Notes under the pieces: model-generated | What the model saw: only the letters and a program-made list of their open reading frames with translations | Told to the model about the DNA's origin: nothing | The model's database searches: none | DNA from: Rhodeus uyekii | Taxonomy: Eukaryota > Chordata > Actinopteri > Cypriniformes > Acheilognathidae | NCBI GenBank assembly: GCA_037043235.1 | Contig: JAWRVZ010000213.1 | Location: forward strand, 793,501-857,500 | Length of the DNA stretch: 64,000 nucleotides | Reading direction: 5' to 3' | Shown: in pieces, positions 1 through 9,993 of the stretch | Numbering within the stretch: the stretch's first letter is position 1 | Layout of the letters: every line of letters starts with the position of its first letter | Position numbers and translations under genes: made by a program

Positions 1-20
1 TCTGCATTCCCTATGTATAC

Positions 21-205
21 ACGAGCGAGAGTCAGAATTCAGCAATAAAGTACATAAATAAACGTAGGCGCTTAGACGGTTATACGTTGGCGCGAGTCCA
101 GGAGAGGACGCGCGTTTAAACTTCACTTACCTTTCCCATAGTAGAAAATCCGTTGCCGAGTAAAGACGAATGAGAGTCAGAATTCGGCCATATAAGTGCA
201 TAAAT
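21..205 (+). repeat. Imperfect direct repeat pair, 145 bp apart
   Basis: Copies at 21-59 and 166-205 share GAGAGTCAGAATTC and a 3' part ending CATAAAT, with several mismatches between. The 106-bp spacer is not repeated. It could be an old local duplication or two degenerate pieces of the same element. Confidence 0.7.
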
Positions 206-220
206 CTTCAAGCAAACACG
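131..220 (-). other. Possible 90-nt exon
   Basis: On the minus strand a perfect splice donor (AAAG/GTAAGT, GTAAGT at 125-130) follows 30 open codons that start directly after a CTGCAG acceptor-like site (AG at 221-222). Both ends are in phase 0. There is no strong polypyrimidine tract, no recognisable domain, and the diverged copy at 21-59 has a stop in this frame. Weakly supported. Confidence 0.15.
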
Positions 221-241
221 CTGCAGTGGTTACTTGATAAT

Positions 242-256
242 CGGAAACAATTTCCG
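242..256. repeat. Short perfect inverted repeat
   Basis: CGGAAA, a 3-nt loop, then TTTCCG. Too short to assign a role. Confidence 0.5.
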
Positions 257-320
257 TTTGATCATAAACTGTCTCACATAAATCTATTTTAGGAGATTAT
301 GATCTCTCTCTCCAGCAGTA

Positions 321-413
321 ATGGCGTCTTTGAAAAGCTTTGAGGCTCTGAATTGCAGCGCTCTGATTCGTTCAAACTTCAGTGCTCTCACTGACAGGGG
401 TGTAATTTTGTGA
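321..413 (+). other. 31-codon open frame in flank, unlikely gene
   Basis: ATG in a fair context (GTAATGG) opens a frame that stops at TGA 411-413. A pyrimidine-rich stretch ending CCAG lies at about 303-315, so this could be the start of an exon. I recognise no family; a chance frame is the default reading. Confidence 0.12.
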
Positions 414-809
414 TATTATGTATGTAAAATAGAGAGATTTAACTTACTAATTAAAGTAAAAAATCGATTGCAAGTTTTTTTTCAGGATTTAAAAAAATAA
501 AATGCATGCCCATTGGAATGGACATGTTCACACAAACTGTATTGAAATGTATTATATATCAGGTGTAATGTTGTTATGTCACCAATAGATGGAGTGGACG
601 CTCTATCTAAAATTCAGTTTTCACTTCATTAGTGAAAGTCTATGGAGATTTTATGACTTTAATCTTCAGTTTTATCAAAAATCATAAGTCTGATCAGTCT
701 GAAAAGGGATAGCAACTCAAGTCAGAACAGGTCTGAAGTCTGAGCAGAGTTTAGTGGTTGTAGCTTTAAAGCTCTAGGAGGAGATGCATTGAGAATTTTA
801 GGTAAGAAG

Positions 810-838
810 AATAATAATAATAATAATAATAATAATAA
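810..838. repeat. (TAA)n microsatellite
   Basis: Uninterrupted ATA/TAA triplets directly before the 60-bp hairpin repeats. Asparagine runs seen on translation come only from this triplet. Confidence 0.95.
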
Positions 839-1010
839 GTTTAGATACAATATCACTAAGTTGGCTTTCTCAAGCCAACTTAATAATAATAATAATAAGT
901 TTAGATACAATATCACTAAGTTGGCTTTCTCAAGCCAACTTAATAATAATAATAATAAGTTTAGATACAATATCACTAAGTTGGCTTTCTCAAGCCAACT
1001 TAATAATAAT
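839..1010. repeat. Three 60-bp hairpin repeats with TAA linkers
   Basis: Three copies starting 839, 899 and 959 look identical. Each holds a perfect 10-bp inverted repeat (AAGTTGGCTT, loop TCTC, AAGCCAACTT) at 858-881, 918-941 and 978-1001, followed by a (TAA)n linker. This module was not seen elsewhere in the window. It sits at the junction of unique flank and array. Confidence 0.95.
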
Positions 1011-1011
1011 A

Positions 1012-1062
1012 GGAACCGGAACAAAAACAATAGGTGCCTCCGCACCTTCGGTGCTTGGCCCC
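1012..1062 (+). repeat. 59-mer hairpin module, single copy
   Basis: Starts GGAACCGGAAC and ends GCTTGGCCCC. It contains GGTGC, GCACC and GGTGC in series, so either neighbouring pair can form a 5-bp stem. Its last 10 bases (1053-1062) are the exact reverse complement of 1089-1098 in module A of the next unit. Confidence 0.9.
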
Positions 1063-1063
1063 T

Positions 1064-2893
1064 AAATATAGCTGCTAGCAGCCATCACGGGGCCAAGCGC
1101 AAGGAGGGCATTAAATGTCATGCCGACATGGCTGGCATCATCAGACCAACGGCAGTAAGAATCTAAAGACATTTCAATATGACTTAAGTCTAAATGGCTG
1201 AAAAATCAACAATACGGTCTTTAGTATTTCGATTTAATGGTTTATCACATTCAATCAACAGGCAGCGCTGTAACCAAATTGTAGTGTCAATTCATGTGGT
1301 ATATTGAGAGTGTGGTGACATTGACACATGCAAAGTTTGCTTTCAATTGGGTAAACCATTGCTAACAGAGCACTAAAGTCATGTGTTTGTTAAACATAGC
1401 ATCTTATAAGAAAAATCGAAATGGCAGACGCTCAAAATGGCCGATATGGGAAAATTTGGTATCACAGGACTCGGCATGACCCACTGGATCTAAAGACAGC
1501 AGTTTCATGATTTTTATACAAAGCGTTCAGGAGTTATAATCAAAAATGTCAGTTTTTTAATATCTCCTGACCACTAGGGGGCAGAGCGCCAAAACTCTGC
1601 AGGTAGCCTCAGACCATGATTGACATAACACACACCTAGTTTGGTCAGAAAAGGCTAATGCATTGGGGAGATAAAGCCTCAATTTCATTTTGGCGACTTT
1701 TACCTCGGATTCTTTCGCGAGTTATTCGTAAACGGTTTGACATATCAACTTTCTTTGGATAACTTTTTGTCATGATGGTCTGGAGATGATGTGGTTTCAT
1801 TTTGGTGAAAATTGGACAAACGGTCTGGGAGGAGTTCGAAAAAGTAGGTTTTTAAAGAAAAACAACATGGTGGACAAGAAGTTTGGCCGACTATGACAAA
1901 TTTGGTATCTGTGTTCTTGGTTTGACCCAAGGAACGTATAAAGATAATTTGTTTTACCATAGGTTAACGCACTCAAAAGTTATTACCATATTTGTAAATT
2001 TGGTTATAATTTTTGACCACAAGGGGGTGCTGCCTCGAAACTTTTTGAGTCGTATCAAGGTTAGGTGCCGAAGACACATATTGAGTTTCGTAACGATACG
2101 CCAATATCTTTGTTAAATATAGCAATTTATGACAATATTCAAAATGGCCGACGCTCAAAATGGCCGATATGGGAAAATTTGGTATCGCACGACTCGGCAT
2201 GATGCACTGAATCTAAAGAGACCAGTTTTATTATTTTTGGCCAAAGCGTTCAGAAGTTATAAGCAAATATTTAACTTTTTCATATCTCCTGACCACTAGG
2301 GGGCACAGCGCCAAAACTCTGCAGGTAGCCTCAGATCATGATTGACATAACACACACCTAGTTTGGTCAGAAAACGCTAATGTGTTGCGGAGATAAAGCA
2401 TCAATTTCATTTTTGCGACCATTACGTCGGATTCTTTCGCGAGTTATTCGTAAACGGTTTGACATATCAACTTTCTTTGGATAACTTTTTGTCCACATGG
2501 TCTGAAGATGATGTGGTTCAATTTTCGTTGAAATCGGAAAAACGGTCTAGGAGGAGTTCGAAAAAGTAGGTTTTTCATAAAATTCAAAATGGCGGGAAAA
2601 ATTTCATGACGGAAAATGACGTCATAGGGTGCAATCGAATCGTCTTGAGCCAAGGAACCAGTGGACATAAGAATTTTGTTTCTAGGTCATACGGTTCAAA
2701 AGTTATTAGCATAAACGTTAGTTCAACTTTGGACAGTTGGTGGCGCTAGAGATATTGAGTTAGAGACTTCAAATTTGTTATGGTCAATGATTGGACTGTC
2801 TTTAATGAGTGTGCCAACTTTCATCATTTTCCCGCATACGGTTCTATGGGCTGCCATAGACTTTCATGGCGGAAGAAGAAGAAGATGAAGAAT
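1064..2893 (+). repeat. Unit 1: long, A-B-D1-B-C
   Basis: First complete unit of the array. A opens with the perfect palindrome GCTGCTAGCAGC at 1071-1082. CTCF-like cores begin near 1571 (B), 2017 (D), 2293 (B) and 2733 (C); TGACGTCA is at 2617. The C module ends with a hairpin (TCTATGG, GCTG, CCATAGA at 2843-2860) and a GAA-rich tail. Confidence 0.92.
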
Positions 2894-3106
2894 AAATATA
2901 GCTGCAAGCAGCAATGACGGGGCCAAGCACAAACAGGGCATTGACGTGGCTGGCAGCATCAGACCAATTGCAGTAAATGCATTTTAAAATGATTTTAGGC
3001 AAAATGGCTGAAAATCATAAATATAGTCACAAAAATATGATTGAAAAGTTTATCGCTTTGGACCAATAGATGGCGCTGTGTCCAAATTTTTATAAAGTAT
3101 TAAAGT

Positions 3107-3169
3107 GTTATAAAGTGTTAGTATTAAAGAGTTATAAAGTGTTAGTATTAATGTGTTATAAAGCATTAG
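3107..3169. repeat. 24-bp tandem repeat inside unit 2
   Basis: Two full copies (3107-3130, 3131-3154) and a partial third, based on GTTATAAAGTGTTAGTATTA. Absent from the other A' modules (units 9, 12, 13 and 35), so a local expansion. Confidence 0.85.
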
Positions 3170-4377
3170 TCATTTTGTCATCACTACCTCAAATTTGTAA
3201 TTGCGGTATACGAAAACGGTGTTGTCTATCGACACGAAATCCATAACTTTTTGTCAGCACAGTCTGAAGATGATACGATTCAATTTTGGTGAAAATCGGA
3301 CAAACGGTCTGGGAGGAGTTCGAAAAAGTAGGTTTTTGAAGAAAACAAAATGGCAGACATGAAATTTAGGCAAACTATGTCAAATTTGGTATCTGTGTTC
3401 TCGGCGTGACCCAAGGAACATATTGAGACAATTTGTTTTAAAAAAGCTTAATGTAATCAAAAGTTATTAGCATTTTTGTAAATGTTGTTATAACTTTTGA
3501 CCACAAGGTGGCGCTGCCTCGAAACTTTAGGTGTAGTGTCAAATCAAGGTCCCAAAGCCACATACTAAGTTTCGTAATGATATGCCAATGCGTTTGTTAA
3601 ATATAGCAATTTACAACAAATTTCAAAATGGCCGACACCCAAAATGGCCGATATAAGAAAATTTGGTATCGCACGACTCAGCATGATGCCCTGAATCTAA
3701 AGAGACCAGTTTTATTATTTTTGACCAAAGTGTTCAGAAGTTATAAGCAAAAAAGTCACTTTTTTATATCTCCTGACCACTAGGGGGCAGTGCGCCAAAA
3801 CTCTGCAGGTAGCCTCAGATCATGACTACTATGACACACACCAAGTTTGGTCAGAATACGCAAATGCGTTGCGGAGATATAGCCTCAATTGCATTTTTGC
3901 TGCAAATTTGTCAAAATCTTTTGCATGTTTATCAAAAACGGTTTGACCAATCAACTTGATTCTCATAACTTTTTGTCTACATAGTCTGGAGATGATGTGG
4001 TTCAATTTTCGTGAAAATCGGACCAACGGCCTAGGAGGAGTTCGAAAAAGTTGGTTTTTCATAAAATTCAAAATTGCGGAAAAATTTTCATGACGGAAAA
4101 TGACGTCATAGGGTGCAATCGAATCGGCTTGAGCCAAGGAATCAGTGGACAAAGGAATTTTGTTTCTAGCCCTTATGGTTCAAGAGTTATTAGCATAAAT
4201 GTAAGTGTAACTTTGGACAGTTGGTGGCGCTAGAGGGATTGAGGTAGAGACTCCAAAATTGGTGTGGTCAATGATTGGACTGTCCTCTATGTGTGTGCCA
4301 AATTTCATCATTTTCCTGCATACGGTTCTATGGGCTGCCATTGACTTGTGTCGGAAGAAGAAGCGGAAGAATAATAA

Positions 4378-4427
4378 GAACGAGAACGATTACAATAGGT
4401 GCCTCCGCACCTTCGGTGCTTGGCCCC
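4378..4427 (+). repeat. 59-mer module, GAACGAGAACGATTAC flavour
   Basis: One copy between C' of unit 2 and A of unit 3. The flavour GAACGAGAACGATTAC appears only after C'-type ends (units 2, 9, 13, 15, 19, 21 and 35). Confidence 0.9.
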
Positions 4428-4429
4428 TA

Positions 4430-6337
4430 ATAAATAGCTGCTAGCAGCCATCACGGGGCCAAGCGCAAGGAGGGCATTAAATGTTATGCCGAGATGGCTG
4501 GCATCATCAGACCAACGGCAGTAAGAATCTAAAGACATTTCAATATGACTTAAGTCTAAATGGCTGAAAAATCAACAATACGGTCTTTAGTATTTTGATT
4601 TAATGGTTTATCACATTCAACCAACAGGCAGCGCTGTAACCAAATTGTAGTGTCAATTTGTGTGGTACATTGGGTAAATTGGGTAAACCATTGCTGACAG
4701 AGCACTAAAGTCATGTGTTTGTTAAACATAGCATCTTATAAGAAAAATCGAAATGGCAGACGCTCAAAATGGCCGATATGGGAATATTTGGTATCACAGG
4801 ACTCGGCATGACCCACTGGATCTAAAGAGACCAGTTTCATGATTTTTGGACAAAGCGTTCAGGAGTTATAATCAAAAATGACAGTTTTTCATAACTCCTG
4901 ACCACTAGGGGGCAGAGCGCCAAAACTCTGCAGGTAGCCTCAGACCATGTTTGACATAACACACACCTAGTTTGGTCAGAAAACGCTAATGCATCGCGGA
5001 GATAAAGCCTCAATTTCATTTTTGTGACCATTACGTCGGATTCTTTTGCGAGTTATTCGTAAACGGTTTGACATATCAACTTTCTTTGGATAAGTTTTTG
5101 TCACGATGGTCGGGAGATAATGTGGTTTAATTTTGGTGAAAATTGGACAAACGGTCTGGGAGGAGTTCGAAAAAGTAGGTTTTCAAAGAAAAACAACATG
5201 GTGGACAAGAAGTTTGGCCGACTATGACAAATTTGGTATCTGTGTTCTCGGTTTGACCCAAGGAACGTATAAAGATAATTTGTTTTACCATAGGTTAACG
5301 CACTCAAAAGTTATTAGCATATTTGAAAATTTGGTTATAATTTTTGACCACAAGGGGGTGCTGCCTCGAAACTTTTTAAGTCGTATCAAGGTTAGGTGCC
5401 GAAGACACATATTGAGTTTCGTAACGATACGTCAATATCTTTGTTAAATATAGCAATTTATGACAATATTCAAAATGGCAGACGCTCAAAATGGCCGGTA
5501 TGGGAAAATTTGGTATCGCACGACTCGGCATGATGCACTGAATCTAAAGAGACCAGTTTTATTATGTTTGGCCAAAGCGTTCAGAGGTTATAAGCAAATA
5601 TTTAACTTTTTCATATCTCCTGACCACTAGGGGGCACAGCGCCAAAACTCTGCAAGTAGCCTCAGATCATGATTGACATAACACACACCTAGTTTGGTCA
5701 GAAAACGCTAATGCGTTGCGGAGATAAAGCCTAAATTTCATTTTTGCGACCATTACGTCGGATTCTTTCGCCAGTTATTCGTAAACGGTTTGACATATCA
5801 ACTTTCTTTGGATAACATTTGGTCCACATTGTCTGGAGATGATGTGGTTCAATTTTCGTTGAAATCGGAAAAACGGCCTAGGAGGAGTTCGACAAAGTAG
5901 GTTTTTCATAAAATTCAAAATGGCGGGAAAATATTCATGACGGAAAATGACGTCATAGGGTGCAATCGAATCGTCTTGAGCCAAGGAATCAGTTGACGAA
6001 AGAATTTTGTTTCTAGGACATACGGTTCAAAAGTTATTTACGTAAACGTGAGTGCAACTTTGGACAGTTGGTGGCGCTATAGAGATTGAGTTAGAGACTT
6101 CAATTTTGCTATGGTCAATGATTGGACTGTCCTTTATGAGTGTGCCAAATTTTTTTCATTTTCCCATTTACGGTTCTATGGGCTGCCATAGACTCCCATG
6201 GCACAAGAAAAAGAATAATAATAATAAGAACCGGAACAAAAACAATAGGTGCCTCCGCACCTTCGGTGCTTGGCCCCTAATAATAAGAACCGGAACAGAA
6301 ACAATAGGTGCCTTCGCACCTTCGGTGCTTGGCCCCT
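4430..6337 (+). repeat. Unit 3: long, A-B-D1-B-C
   Basis: Cores near 4912, 5348, 5624 and 6064; TGACGTCA at 5948. Module A has a net loss of about 34 bp near 4670-4681, where a short ATTGGGTAAA stretch is repeated at the joint. Confidence 0.9.
6228..6336 (+). repeat. 59-mer module, two copies
   Basis: Tandem copies of the GAACCGGAAC flavour starting 6228 and 6287. The second has CTTCGCACC in place of CTCCGCACC, which leaves the stems intact. Confidence 0.9.
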
Positions 6338-8162
6338 AAATATAGCTGCTAGCAGCCATCACGGGGCCAAGCGCAAGGAGGGCATTAAATGTCATGCCGA
6401 CATGGCTGGCATCATCAGACCAACGGCAGTAAGAATCTAAAGACATTTCAATATGACTTAAGTCTAAATGGCTGAAAAATCAACAATACGGTCTTTAGTA
6501 ATTTGATTTAATGGTTTATCACATTCAACCAACAGGCAGCGCTGTAACCAAATTGTAGTGTCAATTCATGTGGTACATTGAGAGTGTGGTGACATTGACA
6601 CATGCAAAGTTTGCTTTCAATTGGGTAAACCATTGCTGACAGAGCACTAAAGTCATGTGTTTGTTAAACATAGCATCTTATAAGAAAAATCGAAATGGCA
6701 GACGCTCAAAATGGCCGATATGGGAAAATTTGGTATCACAGGACTCGGCATGACCCACTGGATCTAAAGACAGCAGTTTCATGATTTTTAGACAAAGCGT
6801 TCAGGAGTTATAATCAAAAATGTCAGTTTTTTAATATCTCCTGACCACTAGGGGGCAGAGCGCCAAAACTCTGCAGGTAGCCTCAGACCATGATTGACAT
6901 AACACACACCTAGTTTGGTCAGAAAACGCTAATGCGTTGCGGAGATAAAGCCTCAATTTCATTTATGCGACCATTACGTCGGATTCTTTCGCGAGTTATT
7001 CGTAAACGGTTTGACATATCAACTTTCTTTGGATAACTTTTTGTCATGATGGTCTGGAGATGATGTGGTTTAATTTTGGTGAAAATTGGACAAACGGTCT
7101 GGGAGGAGTTCGAAAAAGTAGGTTTTTAAAAAACAACAACATGGTGGACAAGAAGTTTAGCCGACTATGACAAATTTGGTATCTATGTTCTCGGTTTGAC
7201 CCAAGGAACGTATAAAGATAATTTGTTTTGCCATAGGTTAACGCACTCAAAAGTTATTAGCATATTTGTAAATTTGGTTATAATTTTTTACCACAAGGGG
7301 GTGCTGCCTCGAAACTTTTTGAGTCGTATCAAGGTTAGGTGCCGAAGACACATATTGAGTTTCGTAACGATACGCCAATATCTTTGTTAAATATAGCAAT
7401 TTATGACAATATTCAAAATGGCCGACGCTCAAAATGGCCGATATGGGAAAATTTGGTATCACACGACTCGGCATGATGCACTGAATCTAAAGAGACCAGT
7501 TTTATTATTTTTGGCCAAAGCGTTCAGAAGTTATAAGCAAATATTTAACTTTTTCATATCTCCTGACCACTAGGGGGCACAGCGCCAAAACTCTGCAGGT
7601 AGCCTCAGATCATGATTGACATAACACACACCTAGTTTGGTCAGAAAACGCTAATGCGTTGCGGAGATAAAGCCTCAATTTCATTTTTGCGACCATTACG
7701 TTGGATTCTTTCGCGAGTTATTCGTAAACGGTTTGACATATCAACTTTCTTTGGATAACTTTTTGTCCACATTGTCTGGAGATGATGTGGTTCAATTTTC
7801 GTTGAAATCGGAAAAACGGCCTAGGAGGAGTTTGAAAAAGTAGGTTTTTCATAAAATTCAAAATGGCGGGAAAAATTTCATGACGGAAAATGACGTCATA
7901 GGGTGCAATCGAATCGTCTTGAGCCAAGGAATCAGTGGACATAAGAATTTTGTTTCTAGGTCATACGGTTCAAAAGTTATTAGCATAAACGTTAGTTCAA
8001 CTTTGGACAGTTGGTGGCGCTAGAGATATTGAGTTAGAGACTTCAATTTTGCTATGGTCAATGATTGGACTGTCCTTTATGAGTGTGCCAACTTTTTTTC
8101 ATTTTCCCGCTTACGGTTCTATGGGCTGTCATAGACTCCCATGGCGGAAGAAGATGAAGAAT
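6338..8162 (+). repeat. Unit 4: long, A-B-D1-B-C
   Basis: Reference-like long unit. Cores near 6845 (B), 7291 (D), 7567 (B) and 8007 (C), giving spacings of about 446, 276 and 440 bp; TGACGTCA at 7891. No 59-mer at its right end. Confidence 0.92.
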
Positions 8163-9993
8163 AAATATAGCTGCTAGCAGCCATCACGGGGCCAAGCGCA
8201 AGGAGGGCATTAAATGTCATGCCGACATGGCTGGCATCATCAGACCAACGGCAGTAAGAATCTAAAGACATTTCAATATGACTTAAGTCGAAATGGCTGA
8301 AAAATCAACAATACGGTCTTTAGTAATTCGATTTAATGGTTTATCACATTCAACCAACAGGCAGCGCTGTAACCAAATTGTAGTGTCAATTCATGTGGTA
8401 CATTGAGAGTGTGGTGACATTGACACCTGCAAAGTTTGCTTTCAATTGGGTAAACCATTGCTGACAGACCACTAAAGTCATGTGTTTGTTAAACATAGAA
8501 TCTTATAAGAAAAATCGAAATGGCAGACGCTCAAAATGGCCGATATGGGAAAATTTGGTATCACAGGACTCGGCATGACCCACTGGATCTAAAGAGACCA
8601 GTTTCATGATTTTTGGCCAAAGGGTTCAGGAGTTATAATCAAAAAAGTCAGTTTTTTAATATCTCCTGACCACTAGGGGGCACAGCGCCAAAACTCTGCA
8701 GGTAGCCTCAGACCATGATTGACATAACACACACCTAGTTTGGTCAGAAAACGCTAATGCGTTGCGGAGATAAAGCCTCAATTTCAATTTTACGACCATT
8801 ACGTCGGATTCTTTCGCGAGTTATTCGTAAACGGTTTGACATATCAACTTTCTTTGGATAACTTTTTGTCATGATGGTCTGGAGATGATGTGGTTCAATT
8901 TTCGTGAAAATCGGACGAACGGCCTAGGAGGAGTTTGAAAAAGTAGGTTTTTATAGAAAAATAACATGGCAAATCGGAGGTTTGGCCGAATATGACATAT
9001 TTGGTATCTATGGTCTCGGCTTGACCCAATGAACACATTAAGACCATTTGTTTTACAATAGGTTAACGTCATCAAAAGTTATTAGCCTATTTGTAAATTT
9101 GGTTATAGCTTTTGACCACAAGGTGGCGCTGCCCCCAAACTTTTTGTGCCGTATCAAGGTTAGGTGCCGAAGACACATATTGAGTTTCGTAACGAAACGC
9201 CAATCCATTTGTTAAATATAGCAATTTATGACAATATTCAAAATGGCCGACGCTCTAAATGGCCGATATGGGAAAATTTGGTATCGCACGACTCGGCATG
9301 ATGCACTGAATCTAACGAGACCAGTTTTATGATTTTTGGACAAAGCGTTCAGGAGTTGTAAGGAAAAATGTCACTTTTTCATATCTCCTGACCACTAGGA
9401 GGCACAGCGCCAAAACTCTGCAGGTAGCCTCAGACCATAATTGACATAACACACACCGAGTTTGGTCAGAAAACGCTAATGCGTTGTGGAGATAGAGCCT
9501 CAAGTTCATTTTTGCAATCATTACGTCGGATACTTTCGTGAGTTATTCATAAACGGTTTGACATTTCAACTTTCTTTGGATAACTTTTTGTCAGCATGGT
9601 CTGGAGATGATGTGGTTCAATTTTCGTGAAAATCGGACAAACGGCCTAGGAGCAGTTCGAAAAAGTAGGTTTTTCATAAAATTCAAAATGGCGGGAAAAT
9701 ATTCATGACGGAAAATGACGTCATAGGGTGCAATCGAATCGTCTTGAGCCAAGGAATCAGTGGACAAAAGAATTTTGTTTCTAGGACATACGGTTCAAAA
9801 GTTATTTACGTAAACGTGAGTGCAACTTTGGACAGTTGGTGGCGCTATAGAGATTGAGTTAGAGACTTCAATTTTGCTATGGTCAATGATTGGACTGTCC
9901 TTTATGAGTGTGCCAACTTTTTTTCATTTTCCCGCTTACGGTTCTATGGGCTGTCATAGACTTCAATGGCAGAAGAAAAAGAATAATAATAAT
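8163..9993 (+). repeat. Unit 5: long, A-B-D2-B-C
   Basis: Cores near 8670, 9116, 9392 (variant AGGAGGC) and 9832; TGACGTCA at 9716. The left part of D (about 8880-8950) reads like module C (TTTTCGTGAAAATCGG, GGCCTAGG) before changing to D2, so this D is a C/D mosaic. Confidence 0.9.

Larger units (their letters stand above)
1..788. other. Single-copy flank of the array
   Basis: No module of the downstream array is recognisable here. It contains a diverged direct-repeat pair (21-205), a small perfect inverted repeat (242-256), a 31-codon frame (321-413) and a possible minus-strand exon (131-220). A plus-strand splice-donor-like AG/GTAAGA lies at about 800-806, just before the microsatellite. 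I see no gene I can name. Confidence 0.7.
2894..4429 (+). repeat. Unit 2: A'-D'-B'-C' lineage
   Basis: The A palindrome is changed to GCTGCAAGCAGC. Cores begin near 3064 (A', CCAATAGATGGCGCT), 3501 (D'), 3777 (B', CCACTAGGGGGCAGT) and 4217 (C'); TGACGTCA at 4101. The unit has a single B and a private 24-bp tandem repeat at 3107-3169. Confidence 0.92.

Noticed and set aside
582..602. CCAATAGATGG in the flank as a diverged A' core
   Set aside because: Eleven bases match the A' core of unit 2, but neighbouring sequence does not align and the GGCGCT half is missing; chance is likely.
810..1010. Asparagine-rich protein
   Set aside because: The Asn run is the translation of (AAT)n; frames end soon after and include the 59-mer and module A.
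1031..1062. tRNA, snoRNA or transcription terminator in the 59-mer
   Set aside because: Stems are 5 bp and mutually exclusive; no cloverleaf, no C/D or H/ACA boxes recognised, no U-tract after the hairpin.
1064..2893. Autonomous transposon unit
   Set aside because: No transposase, integrase or reverse transcriptase frame in any unit, and no convincing target-site duplications; TAA at the edges could suggest a TWA-type site but is part of a microsatellite.
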